From: JAIOZK01 sp964468645
Lineage (GTDB): Bacteria > Bacteroidota > Bacteroidia > Bacteroidales > JAIOZK01
DNA length: 64,000 nucleotides
Reading direction: 5' to 3'
Assembly: GCA_964468645.1 (NCBI GenBank)
Contig: CAYXUU010000001.1
Location: 62,001 to 126,000, forward strand
Part shown: positions 43,306 through 51,442 of the stretch, piece by piece
Layout: the number at the start of each line of letters is the position of its first letter
How positions within the stretch are numbered: the stretch's first letter is position 1
Program-made: the position numbers and the translations under genes
Notes under the pieces: model-generated
What the model saw: the letters and a program-made list of their open reading frames with translations, nothing else
Told to the model about the DNA's origin: nothing
Databases searched by the model: none

Positions 43306-44187
43306 GTCTTTTTTCTTCCTGCCAAGTTTTTTTATCATATACAATTCATAGATGGCATAAATATAATGTCCCCATACACCGACAAGCATAATAATCAGGG
43401 TGATGATCATCCAGAGGGGTGCAATGGGTGTCCATAATTCCCTGGTTGGAACTTCTCTTGCAACTGCATGGAAAGGAACCGCCCAGTTGATAAACTTTCG
43501 TTTTTCCACATAACCGTAATCAAAATGTTCTGATATACGGGCAATCACTTCCACGACACCTGCAGAATCCCCAATGATATCCAATGGGAACTCAACAATT
43601 CCTTCCCCGTTTTCTTCAAACCATCCTTCCGCAATATTCAGATCGCTGAACATACGAGGCACATAAAAGTACAGATCATCATCAGCTAATGGAACAGTAT
43701 CATTTTTCCCGAAGATAATACCCTTGAAAAAGATCAATCTTTCATCATCCTCTTCCACAAATTCGAAGTCGATATCAACATCCTTAAAAGATAGTTCAGC
43801 CTCTGCGTAATCAAAATTCCTGTCGCCCTGGAATTCTGCAAAAACCGTAACATAGCCTTCCTCGTCTTTTGGATACTCATATCCCTCCGGAAAATTATAA
43901 ATGGCATTGCCTTCATCATTCGATATAGCTTCACCAATTAATACCTGCTCATCTTCCTCGAGCAAATAATAAAATACAGATATGCCTGTTGCAGGAATTT
44001 CATCTCCTTCGGCATCTTCGGAGAGCAGATTGGCAATCAAACTTCTGTTATTATCACTGTATTTCCAGGTGATCAATTCCATATATACGGGTAAAACATC
44101 ATCCTGGTTCGCTTTCAGTGTTATGCCTGTGGAAAGAGTAAACACAAATACTGAAATGGTTGTAAATATTATTCCTTTCATCTTCAT
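43297..44187 (-). CDS. Membrane-anchored protein of the NrfD respiratory cluster, unknown function
   Basis: 296 residues with a signal peptide (1-26), two beta-rich Ig-like or sandwich regions (about 30-140 and 145-235, very acidic), one transmembrane helix near the C-terminus (about 257-280) and a basic cytosolic end (KKLGRKKKDRS). I do not recognise the family. Its ATG overlaps the TGA of the nrfD-like gene (ATGA), and it closes the operon, so it is probably a periplasm-facing accessory subunit of the complex. No Cys and no haem site are present. Confidence 0.7.
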   Translation of the reverse strand: MKMKGIIFTTISVFVFTLSTGITLKANQDDVLPVYMELITWKYSDNNRSLIANLLSEDAEGDEIPATGISVFYYLLEEDEQVLIGEAISNDEGNAIYNFPEGYEYPKDEEGYVTVFAEFQGDRNFDYAEAELSFKDVDIDFEFVEEDDERLIFFKGIIFGKNDTVPLADDDLYFYVPRMFSDLNIAEGWFEENGEGIVEFPLDIIGDSAGVVEVIARISEHFDYGYVEKRKFINWAVPFHAVAREVPTRELWTPIAPLWMIITLIIMLVGVWGHYIYAIYELYMIKKLGRKKKDRS

Positions 44188-45524
44188 GACTCAATGCTTT
44201 TCATTACTTTGAGGTTTTCGTCGCTGATCTTTTCTTTCTTTGAAGATAGCTCAATGATTGGAACAAATCGTGAAAAGATCGTAAAGAACAGGCAGAAAGA
44301 TGCTATCCCGCCGATAGTCAGTACCCATTCTACCCAGGTGCCACTGTAATGTATCCAGTCTGGCCTGAAGTCCTGAACGGGAAGATAGGGTGACTCAAGA
44401 GTTGGTACGACAATAAGGTAGCGGTTAAACCACAGGGCGATAATTACGACAACTGCTGTAAGGGTGATCAGGTTTATTTTTCTCAGTTGGGGTATGCCGA
44501 TCACGATCAGGGGCATTAAAACACCCGCATAGTTGGAGAAAACGAATGACCAGAAATACCTGTCGAACAGGATATTAATCAGTATTTCATCATTCTTTTC
44601 CGAACCGTACCATTTGGTGAGGTATTCACTGAATGTAAAATATCCGAAAAATGCTGCAAGGATCAGCATGACAACACCAACATTAACAAAGTGTTTTTTT
44701 GTAATATAATCTTCAAGGTGATAGATTTTTCGGTAAACCCACATAACTACAATGAGGACACCGGTACCAGAATAAACCGCTGCAATGACAAAATAGGGTC
44801 CAAAAATCGTACTATGCCATCCGGGTTGAAGGGTAACGCTGAAGATCCATGCCAGTACAGAATATACAATGATAGCAATGGCCATGACCATGGCGGCCAT
44901 AATATCACTGGCCCTGTTAAGTCTTTTCCTTTGTTCCTCGGTTCCGGTGTATCCAATCGCCAGCCACTTATATAATCGTTTCCTCCATTTAGGGATCTTC
45001 AATCCCTTAAAGTCCCGTATTCGTGCAATATCTCTCAGAACCGATAAATACAGGTAAATTATACACCCGACGATATCCGTCGAAATGGCAATGACGTCCC
45101 ATGTGATTGGTGATTGTATTCTGCCATAAATAACAAGGTATGGCAAACGATCAAGTCTTCCGATACATAACAAAATATAGAGCGGTCCAATTAACAGCGA
45201 AATGATCGTAATAAACTCAGCCATTCGGATAACCGGTTTGCGCCATGAAGTCCGGAACAATTGCAAGCCGCCTGAAATAAGGGCACCCGCATAGCTGATC
45301 CCCATAAAAAATATAAAATTCACAATATAGATACCCCAGACTACATTATCACGCATTCCGGTGATAATATGTCCTTTGAGGATCTGCATAACCAGGGCAA
45401 ATATCCCAAGACATACCAGTAAGGCAAGGAAAATGATCCAGACTATTGTTAATTTACCGGGTCGTTCAATCTGATCCCTTAACTCATTGATCGTACTATC
45501 ATAATTAGGTGCTGATGTATCCAT
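44184..45524 (-). CDS. NrfD/PsrC-family membrane quinol oxidoreductase subunit
   Basis: 446 residues with about ten transmembrane helices and the NrfD/PsrC-type segments NVVWGIYIVNFIFFMGISYAGALISGG (with Gly/Ala quinone-site helices) and VPTLESPYLPVQDFRP, a periplasmic loop typical of the Act/Hmc/Qrc-type subunits. It exchanges electrons and perhaps protons with the menaquinone pool and passes them to the [4Fe-4S] subunit encoded just upstream (2-bp gap). No haem of its own. Overlaps the downstream membrane protein gene by 4 bp. Confidence 0.92.
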   Translation of the reverse strand: MDTSAPNYDSTINELRDQIERPGKLTIVWIIFLALLVCLGIFALVMQILKGHIITGMRDNVVWGIYIVNFIFFMGISYAGALISGGLQLFRTSWRKPVIRMAEFITIISLLIGPLYILLCIGRLDRLPYLVIYGRIQSPITWDVIAISTDIVGCIIYLYLSVLRDIARIRDFKGLKIPKWRKRLYKWLAIGYTGTEEQRKRLNRASDIMAAMVMAIAIIVYSVLAWIFSVTLQPGWHSTIFGPYFVIAAVYSGTGVLIVVMWVYRKIYHLEDYITKKHFVNVGVVMLILAAFFGYFTFSEYLTKWYGSEKNDEILINILFDRYFWSFVFSNYAGVLMPLIVIGIPQLRKINLITLTAVVVIIALWFNRYLIVVPTLESPYLPVQDFRPDWIHYSGTWVEWVLTIGGIASFCLFFTIFSRFVPIIELSSKKEKISDENLKVMKSIES

Positions 45525-45526
45525 GA

Positions 45527-46471
45527 TTATTTCTTCTTTTTCACGTAAGGTGTATTTTCATATCTTCTTTCAACATCTTCTTCCAGGCCTTTAAATCCTC
45601 TGTCGACAGGAAACTGACGGTTTACGGGAGGCAAATAGTAAACACTGGGCCGGGTACCCAGATTCTCCAGATACCTGTATCCGTGTTTTTCACTGATGAG
45701 TTCGCTGAATTTCACCGTTTCTGCGCCATTGGTTACAGCATCTTCATCAATATCCCCGAAATAGATCACGCCCATAGGGCAGGCTTCAACACAATAGGGC
45801 AATTTGTTTTCCCGGAGCCTGTCGGCACAGAATACACATTTTGATACGGTACCTTCCTGGCCAGGTACAGAATTTTCGGGATTGTATTGTACTGGCGATT
45901 CGTATTCATCATCATGTTTCCATGCAAAAACACGTGCCGAATACGGGCAACCCGTCATACAGAATTTGCAACCAATACATCGATCGGTATCAACAAGGAC
46001 AATACCATCTGTTCGCTTATAGGTAGCACCAACCGGACAAACACTAACACATAACGGGTTGTCGCAATGGTAACAGGGTTTTGGGAACCAGTATGGTGCG
46101 GTCCTTTCGGAATCCTGAAGCAGATATACTTTCATATATTCAATTTCTTTTGGAAGATAATGGCCATCCTGACATGATGTAATGCATTTTCGGACATTGG
46201 CGCATTTGGCCAGGTCAATCACCATAACGAACTTTCTTCCCGGTAATCCCTGTTTTGCATCTTCTTTGATCCCTTTAATAGCTTTAAGATATTTTGGATC
46301 TACTTCTACAACTTCCCCATCTGTTGTGAGCACCTTCAGCTTTTCATGATCATCAGTGCCACAGGAAGATAAAATTGCTCCGCCAGCCAGGGCTCCTGCC
46401 CCTGCCAGCAAACCTTCCCTCAGGAATTGTCGTCGTGAGTTTGAACCTTTATCTTTCTTTTTCTTCATCAT
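45527..46471 (-). CDS. Tat-exported ferredoxin-type subunit with four [4Fe-4S] clusters
   Basis: 314 residues. The twin-arginine signal SRRQFLREG (about 12-20) with hydrophobic run and lipobox-like LSSC (Cys37) directs it folded to the periplasmic side. Sixteen cluster Cys follow in the DMSO-reductase-B/HmcB/PsrB pattern: CANVRKCITSC, CYHCDNPLCVSVCPVGATY, CIGCKFCMTGCPY, and CVFCADRLRENKLPYCVEACP. It is the electron relay between NrfD and a redox partner, here probably the multihaem cytochromes, since no molybdopterin catalytic subunit is present. Start is one of two adjacent ATGs. Confidence 0.92.
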   Translation of the reverse strand: MMKKKKDKGSNSRRQFLREGLLAGAGALAGGAILSSCGTDDHEKLKVLTTDGEVVEVDPKYLKAIKGIKEDAKQGLPGRKFVMVIDLAKCANVRKCITSCQDGHYLPKEIEYMKVYLLQDSERTAPYWFPKPCYHCDNPLCVSVCPVGATYKRTDGIVLVDTDRCIGCKFCMTGCPYSARVFAWKHDDEYESPVQYNPENSVPGQEGTVSKCVFCADRLRENKLPYCVEACPMGVIYFGDIDEDAVTNGAETVKFSELISEKHGYRYLENLGTRPSVYYLPPVNRQFPVDRGFKGLEEDVERRYENTPYVKKKK

Positions 46472-46516
46472 TTAAGTTAATTTAGGTAATGAGGTATTGT
46501 TATGCTTTTATGTTGT

Positions 46517-46585
46517 TTAATCTCGCCTAGGCGGGACGAGGGTTTAATTCCCCGCCAAGCCTCAGGCCAGAGCGATTATAATTAT
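46517..46585. repeat. Two-tier inverted repeat (TTTTAATCTCGCC type), copy 2
   Basis: TTTAATCTCGCCTAGGCGGGA ... TCCCCGCC with an outer arm returning as GCGATTATAA. Shares the opening, the inner GGGGA/TCCCC hairpin and the GAGG-TTAAT loop with 11581-11640. It fills the gap between the cytochrome b gene and the iron-sulfur gene inside the operon, so it would be in the mRNA as a large hairpin. Confidence 0.65.
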
Positions 46586-46658
46586 ACATACTTGATACCC
46601 CGTTGCTCTATGGCGAGGTAGTTCAGTTTGTTTATTTGATTCCCTGTATTTTATTTTT

Positions 46659-47267
46659 TTATTCATGCCAGCCGTTGACCATCGATTTGAAATTACTGAC
46701 AGGTGTTGTTCCGATGGTACAGAAATATATATGTATAAACATGAAAATTGAAATAATAAATCCCGAGATAACATGAAACAAATCTGTCACATACAATCCA
46801 CTGATGCCAAACACGTTTGGTATAACTTCGGGAAACAGCAAAGCCCAGCCTGAAATCACCAGAATGGGAACAAAAAGATACATCATTGCAACATAGGATA
46901 CTTTTTGCAGGGGGTTGAATTTTCGCTTTTCATTGATCGGAAAAGGCGCATCTTCCTTTTTAAAGATGCCGCTAGTATAAAATTTAAACTGGGTCATCAT
47001 GTTTTTTTTCAGGTCAACGCCCCATGACTTGTAAAAACGACTATTTCCTGTCGTGATGTTTCCTATAATATATGAGACGTAACTGATTGACATTGCAACA
47101 CCGCAGATATTATGTATGCTAACTGCGAGATCGAACCTGATAAACGGATATTCAGGATTTGAATATTGCATACTCACCCCGGTGATAATCAGTACCAGAC
47201 AGAGCAAGGCATTTAGAAGATGCCAGATACGAATCCATACGGGATATAAATATAATCTTGTTGCCAT
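46659..47267 (-). CDS. Dihaem cytochrome b561/NiFe-hydrogenase-type membrane subunit
   Basis: 202 residues, four transmembrane helices. Candidate haem ligands are His17 (RIWHLLNA), His52 (SIHNICG), His164 (LFHVISG) and His178 (FIHIYFC), the spacing of the cytochrome b subunits of hydrogenases, formate dehydrogenases and thiosulfate reductases. It carries electrons across the membrane between the quinone pool and periplasmic cytochrome. It lies 5 bp after the heptahaem cytochrome gene; the two probably form a membrane module together. Confidence 0.9.
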   Translation of the reverse strand: MATRLYLYPVWIRIWHLLNALLCLVLIITGVSMQYSNPEYPFIRFDLAVSIHNICGVAMSISYVSYIIGNITTGNSRFYKSWGVDLKKNMMTQFKFYTSGIFKKEDAPFPINEKRKFNPLQKVSYVAMMYLFVPILVISGWALLFPEVIPNVFGISGLYVTDLFHVISGFIISIFMFIHIYFCTIGTTPVSNFKSMVNGWHE

Positions 47268-47272
47268 ACCAA

Positions 47273-48241
47273 TTATTTTTTAAAAATTCGTAACGATGCA
47301 TGAGTTAAAATTCCCAGAATCACAAGCGCAAAAATCACTACACTTACAAGATTCATGTAGTAGTTTCTATTTGCACCTATTACAAAAGATTCCTGAAGAA
47401 TGGATGCATTGAAGAATCCAGCCTTATTTCTTTTTTCCTTTGCCCTGAACTTATATAAGGAAGCCATAAGCAATGAATTGCTTGAATGACATTCAACACA
47501 TGCCTGAACCGCTTTGTCCTTGGGCTGAATGTTATGGGCGACAAGGATGTCATCCTGTATCTTTGCATGACATTCGATACATCGGACATTTCTGAAATGC
47601 AGTACCTGATTGGGCAACCAGTCATGTTTGTCGATGATGTTTGGATTTTCAGCATCCGTCAGCAGCTGGTATTTTTCTATATTGGCATGGCAGGTCAGAC
47701 AAATCTCATTATCATAAGTGATAATTTCGTGAATATCCAGATTGGTACGCGCATTGATATGATAAGTATGCGGATCGTGACACATCCAGCAGGTGAAGTC
47801 CTCACTATGCCTTGATGAATGAACACTTTCAAGGAATTCTTCATCAATTCTTTCAAAATGATATTCTGCGTAGTTATCATCCCCTTCATGACAGTCAAGA
47901 CAGGTATATTTATATTCCATTCTCAATTCCCATGCATGTGGAAATTCAGTATATTCTTCTGAATGGCAATCGGTACAACGAAAATTTTTATGATTGGAAA
48001 TATAAAAAAGTGCAGAGTCAACATAATGATAGGGATTCATATTTGCTTTCTGCATACGCTCGGTCCAATCGTTATAAAAATAATATTTGGTTTTTGAATG
48101 GCACTTCATGCATTGTTCATTTTCATCCAGATAAGTTGGTGATTCAGGTTCATCCTGGCTATAGCCTGAAATATATAAATGAACAAAGACTATAATCAGT
48201 ACCAGGTTAATAATGTTAGATTTTTCTCGCCTGATATTCAT
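47273..48241 (-). CDS. Heptahaem cytochrome c with C-terminal membrane anchor
   Basis: 322 residues: signal peptide (about 1-28), seven CxxCH sites in order (CMKCH, CTDCH, CLDCH, CWMCH, CLTCH, CIECH, CVECH) with many additional His for bis-His ligation, and a C-terminal helix (about 298-316) ending ASLRIFKK. A periplasmic electron wire held at the inner membrane. It shows general tetra- to octahaem cytochrome character, with no CxxCK active-site haem as in nitrite reductase, so it is a carrier rather than a catalyst. First gene of the inner-membrane module. A terminator hairpin (48263-48294) separates it from the cytochrome genes upstream. Confidence 0.93.
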   Translation of the reverse strand: MNIRREKSNIINLVLIIVFVHLYISGYSQDEPESPTYLDENEQCMKCHSKTKYYFYNDWTERMQKANMNPYHYVDSALFYISNHKNFRCTDCHSEEYTEFPHAWELRMEYKYTCLDCHEGDDNYAEYHFERIDEEFLESVHSSRHSEDFTCWMCHDPHTYHINARTNLDIHEIITYDNEICLTCHANIEKYQLLTDAENPNIIDKHDWLPNQVLHFRNVRCIECHAKIQDDILVAHNIQPKDKAVQACVECHSSNSLLMASLYKFRAKEKRNKAGFFNASILQESFVIGANRNYYMNLVSVVIFALVILGILTHASLRIFKK

Positions 48242-48262
48242 AGTGAATGAATTTAAAATAAA

Positions 48263-48294
48263 AAAGGGTGTAAGATGAAAATCTTACACCCTTT
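48263..48294 (-). terminator. Rho-independent terminator between the two cytochrome modules
   Basis: Perfect 14-bp stem AAAGGGTGTAAGAT/ATCTTACACCCTTT with loop GAAA; on the minus strand it is followed by TTTTTTATTTT. It lies downstream of the monohaem cytochrome gene (48308) and 22 bp before the start of the heptahaem gene. Confidence 0.92.
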
Positions 48295-48307
48295 GTATTA
48301 TACAATA

Positions 48308-48721
48308 TTATTTGGCGAATGTTCGCATATAATTTACAACTGCCCACTGATCTTCTTCATCAGGGATTTTTTTCTCGAATCCCGGCATTTCGTCCCTTCC
48401 GATGAAGGTTTTATACCAGAGGGCACCATCGGTTTGTTCCTGGAATGCCTCAGTGGAAAAATCACCCGAAAAGGTTTCCAGTTGTTTGGCTTTAGGGCCG
48501 TCTCCAAGTCCGCCACCACCATGACATGATTTGCAATGTTTTGCCCACATCATCTTCCCGATCTTTTTAAGACTGGCATCATCCTTATAAGGGTTTTTCA
48601 TTTTCAGATACTTTGAAGGAACTTCCCAGGGTGCAGGCTGATCCTGTGGTGTTATGAAAGCCACCAGAAGAAAACTTCCGAGTACAACCACAACTAATAT
48701 TATTACATTCACTGATTTCAT
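48308..48721 (-). CDS. Small monohaem cytochrome c
   Basis: 137 residues with an N-terminal signal anchor (about 5-23) and a class I cytochrome c domain. The haem site is CKSCHGG (about 63-69) after MMWAKH, and the Met ligand is probably in RDEMPGFEKKIPDEEDQWAVVNYMRTF, the usual terminal helix. It is a mobile or membrane-tethered periplasmic electron carrier that could shuttle between the inner-membrane complex and outer-membrane cytochromes. Upstream neighbours are DUF5777 and cytochrome lipoprotein genes. Confidence 0.92.
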   Translation of the reverse strand: MKSVNVIILVVVVLGSFLLVAFITPQDQPAPWEVPSKYLKMKNPYKDDASLKKIGKMMWAKHCKSCHGGGGLGDGPKAKQLETFSGDFSTEAFQEQTDGALWYKTFIGRDEMPGFEKKIPDEEDQWAVVNYMRTFAK

Positions 48722-48759
48722 AATTACTCCTATTTTAAGTTAAACATTCGATTTATTAT

Positions 48760-49629
48760 TTAAAAGGACCAGAGTCGGGTTATATTAAATCCGAATATAA
48801 GATCACTTATCTTCGTCCAGTCATTCTGATTATATATCACGTTGTACTGTGGAACAAGCGACTTGGCTGTTCCGATGAATATTTGAAAAGCATGTGTACT
48901 TGTTGAGATCTCCCAGCCAATGGCAAAATTTGCTTTGGGTTTGTAATCATCATTGTCTGTCTGGTATGAGCCCTTTATATCAAGCGGAAGGTCGTACGTT
49001 AAAACAATGGAAGACTGACCGCTGATCTTTGCCCTTACTGCAAAGGATAATGCCCATTTATCATGCTTGTAGTTAGAATCGACAGCATTGATATGTGACC
49101 AGCTTGGAGCGATCTGAACTGTAAATGCATTACTGATTTTACGGGCTATGATCACCTGTGCGAAATACGACAAGCGGTTTGAGAATTTGTAATTTACCCC
49201 AAATATATCTTCATTCCTGGCATCAATAGCCATGTTGCCATAAGCAGTAACGGCAACAGGGATGATGTTTTTCCGGGTTTGCTCAAGGATATTATATTTT
49301 ACCCTGAAATCCTGCAGTTTATTATCTTTGGTAGTACCTACACCAACCATGAGTTTGTTTGTTACACTATAATTCAATCCAAGCCTTATATTTGAAGGAG
49401 CATAGATCCCCCAAAGATCGCTGATACCCTCGCTTACATCACCAAAACGGTGTTCAATAATAAATTCAAGTGTATTCTTTACAGGGATAAAAACTGTTTG
49501 ATTATCGATCAAGATACCGGATTCAAAAGGTGCACGGACAGGTTTGTCTTTTTTCTTATTTTCTTCCTGGGCATATAAAGTACCTATACAGAAGGCAAAA
49601 ACCAATATTATTGTTGTTATTCTTTTCAT
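48760..49629 (-). CDS. DUF5777-family predicted outer-membrane beta-barrel protein (second copy)
   Basis: 289 residues, signal peptide (1-20, GTLYAQ). The core LEFIIEHRFGDVSEGISDLWGIYAPSNIRLGLNYSVTNKLMVGVG parallels NLLFIISHQFGRINEG...FFGLDHATMRLGFEYGITEWLAVGIG in the protein at 26364-27266. Alternating strands run to the end (ISDLIFGFNITRLWSF, terminal Phe as in outer-membrane barrels). Encoded between two cytochrome c genes; a structural or conduit role for the outer-membrane side is plausible but untested. Confidence 0.75.
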   Translation of the reverse strand: MKRITTIILVFAFCIGTLYAQEENKKKDKPVRAPFESGILIDNQTVFIPVKNTLEFIIEHRFGDVSEGISDLWGIYAPSNIRLGLNYSVTNKLMVGVGTTKDNKLQDFRVKYNILEQTRKNIIPVAVTAYGNMAIDARNEDIFGVNYKFSNRLSYFAQVIIARKISNAFTVQIAPSWSHINAVDSNYKHDKWALSFAVRAKISGQSSIVLTYDLPLDIKGSYQTDNDDYKPKANFAIGWEISTSTHAFQIFIGTAKSLVPQYNVIYNQNDWTKISDLIFGFNITRLWSF

Positions 49630-49653
49630 CGCAATTTCATTTTAATGATACCA

Positions 49654-50034
49654 TCAGTTATTTAATGCACCTTGTTGTATCCATCCAAGTAGCCGGCCTG
49701 CCTGGTTAATATCATATTCTGCCGCATGGCCTCCACCAGGAAAAGGTTTGGTATAAATAATACTCTCAGCCGGTGTTGTAAGGTTAACAAGATCATTATC
49801 CATAATGCTTTGATAAGCTTTATCGGCGCGTAGATCTGGAGCAATGGTGCCGTTATGGCACTGCGTACAATTTTGAGTGCCAAAGATCGGAGCGATCTCA
49901 GTTGCAAAACTGATCGTATCTTCCGGATCTGGTGGCACCGGTTTAAACGGTTCGATAAACTCATATTCACAGGCATATAAAAATAATATCCCTGCCAGCA
50001 TAAGTAATAGGTTTTTAATCTTTTGCATAATCAT
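49654..50034 (-). CDS. Monohaem cytochrome c lipoprotein (second copy)
   Basis: 126 residues with lipobox LFLYAC (Cys near 22), one haem site CTQCHNG after FGTQN, and the ending GRLLGWIQQGALNN. It is a relative of the lipoprotein at 24916-25302, and each copy has a DUF5777 gene in the same operon. Two starts (ATG at 50034 and 50028) are equally possible. A membrane-anchored electron carrier on the periplasmic or outer surface. Confidence 0.87.
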   Translation of the reverse strand: MIMQKIKNLLLMLAGILFLYACEYEFIEPFKPVPPDPEDTISFATEIAPIFGTQNCTQCHNGTIAPDLRADKAYQSIMDNDLVNLTTPAESIIYTKPFPGGGHAAEYDINQAGRLLGWIQQGALNN

Positions 50035-50066
50035 CCTTTCTTTTAATTTCTTGTTTCCAAAATATT

Positions 50067-50103
50067 AAAAAAGGCTTCAAATTGTGAAAAAGAAGCCTTT
50101 TTT
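50067..50103 (-). terminator. Hairpin terminator after the hexahaem cytochrome gene
   Basis: AAAAAAGGCTTC / GAAGCCTTTTTT perfect 12-bp stem with a 13-base loop, flanked by A and T tracts. Lies between the hexahaem gene end (50125) and the lipoprotein gene start (50034), so it may only attenuate read-through. Confidence 0.85.
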
Positions 50104-50124
50104 AGATTTATTGTTTCACGTAGT

Positions 50125-51192
50125 TTAATTAGCAAGTAATGCCGCTATGGTGTTTTCAAGGATTTTCTTTGCATAAGTTGGGTTGTGAACACCACCACTT
50201 CTGTCTTCCAGAACAAATTTGTAGTTGACTACGGCTCCCGCCTGGTCGGCAGTCAGGGTTTGAGGAACAATTACATAATGATCTTCGTCAAGCACACCCT
50301 GATCCATTAAAATCTGGTTAAGTTCATCGAGTAACATATTGATTTCAGCTTGTGTTTCTTCTACAATTGTTTCAATACCATCTGGATGACATGCAACGCA
50401 GCCAGCTTCATTAATTACCATTCCGCCATGATATTCATAAGCTACACCGAATGTATGATTACCGGCCTGTGCTCCATAAGCAGTTGCCATATGACAGGTA
50501 ACACATCCATTCTCAACCATGGTTGAGTGAAGTGAATTGGAATAGCCCGATCCAACTTCATAACCACCAGCTCCAACAAACATATTGGCAACCGGTCCGT
50601 GATGCATTCCGTAACGTTTGTTCGTTATCTCCAGGTCGTCGCCACCTACAACGGGCACAGGAGAAACTACACGAGCCTGATGGCAATTAGCACATATATT
50701 TGATTTACCCATGTCGTACATAGCATCGGCATCACCTGCATACCATAATTCAACAGGATCACTGTACGTGAAGTCCCAGTCTGCTGTTGTATAGGTTTCA
50801 TGAATTTTGTGACAGGTGTAACAGTTAATCGGATTAGGATTGTTTATAGCTTCGGTTGTTACCTCTTCACCTGTTGCCATTCTTTCCAGGAAACCCTGGC
50901 TGGTATGGCATGGTGCACATGATGTACCATTCCGTTCATAGTTTCCTCCGGTAGCATGGGTTGAATGCTCCCACTGGTTTACAAAGGCAAACATTGTCTG
51001 GTCATCATTATGGCATACGTGACAAACAGCTGTACCGTCTTCACCATTAATGCCATTCTCACCATTTGTACCATCGGCACCATCGGCACCATCGGCGCCT
51101 GCCGGGCCTGCAGGGCCTTCACAGCTGGAAATCACAAATACTGCAGCTACTGCTAGTAGCGTCAGAAACGAAAATAATGTAAACTTTTTCAT
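50125..51192 (-). CDS. Hexahaem cytochrome c lipoprotein with collagen-like stalk
   Basis: 355 residues: signal peptide with lipobox VISSC (Cys near 24), directly followed by nine Gly-x-y triplets (GPAGPAGADGADGADG, then GTN, GEN, GIN, GED), then six CxxCH haem sites (CHVCH, CAPCH, CYTCH, CANCH, CVTCH, CVACH) and a haem-free C-terminal helix region (about 290-355). Gly-x-y runs form collagen triple helices, so the protein may be a trimer lifted off the membrane by the stalk. Expected on the outer membrane as an electron carrier or reductase. The gene lies 250 bp from the divergent Crp/Fnr regulator. Confidence 0.9.
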   Translation of the reverse strand: MKKFTLFSFLTLLAVAAVFVISSCEGPAGPAGADGADGADGTNGENGINGEDGTAVCHVCHNDDQTMFAFVNQWEHSTHATGGNYERNGTSCAPCHTSQGFLERMATGEEVTTEAINNPNPINCYTCHKIHETYTTADWDFTYSDPVELWYAGDADAMYDMGKSNICANCHQARVVSPVPVVGGDDLEITNKRYGMHHGPVANMFVGAGGYEVGSGYSNSLHSTMVENGCVTCHMATAYGAQAGNHTFGVAYEYHGGMVINEAGCVACHPDGIETIVEETQAEINMLLDELNQILMDQGVLDEDHYVIVPQTLTADQAGAVVNYKFVLEDRSGGVHNPTYAKKILENTIAALLAN

Positions 51193-51327
51193 AATTTTTT
51201 GATATTTAGTTTGAACTTTTCTTTCTCAGAAATCACCTTAACAATATTATTAAATTTTAATCCCGGAGAGCATTGAAAAACAATGATTTGCCCCCGCACA
51301 ATCATTGAATAAATTACATGAAGGGAT

Positions 51328-51339
51328 TGACATATGTCA
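51328..51339. promoter_or_regulatory. Candidate Crp/Fnr-type operator
   Basis: TGACATATGTCA, a perfect 12-bp palindrome in the 250-bp region between the divergent hexahaem cytochrome and Crp/Fnr genes, 53 bp upstream of the regulator's -7 box. The half-site TGACA resembles Crp/Fnr-family half-sites, but I saw no second clear copy elsewhere in the window. Confidence 0.4.
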
Positions 51340-51392
51340 TTGAGTTTGTGATTCAAATCAATTTTAAGTATCTTTACTTATTATTTATTGTT

Positions 51393-51400
51393 TATATTTG
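51393..51400 (+). promoter_or_regulatory. -7 promoter box for the Crp/Fnr regulator gene
   Basis: TATATTTG fits TAnnTTTG, 42 bp before the ATG at 51443. A ten-codon ORF (51405-51437) lies in the resulting leader. Confidence 0.5.
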
Positions 51401-51442
51401 GCAGCATGAAAATTACTAAGGCAAAGACTAACAGCTAATTAT

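Noticed and set aside
46562..46774. 70-codon minus-strand ORF at the end of the cytochrome b gene
   Set aside because: Out-of-frame overlap with the cytochrome gene and repeat sequence; no motif.
51405..51437. Ten-codon leader ORF (MKITKAKTNS) before the Crp/Fnr gene
   Set aside because: Too short and featureless to support as a regulatory peptide; noted only in the promoter entry.
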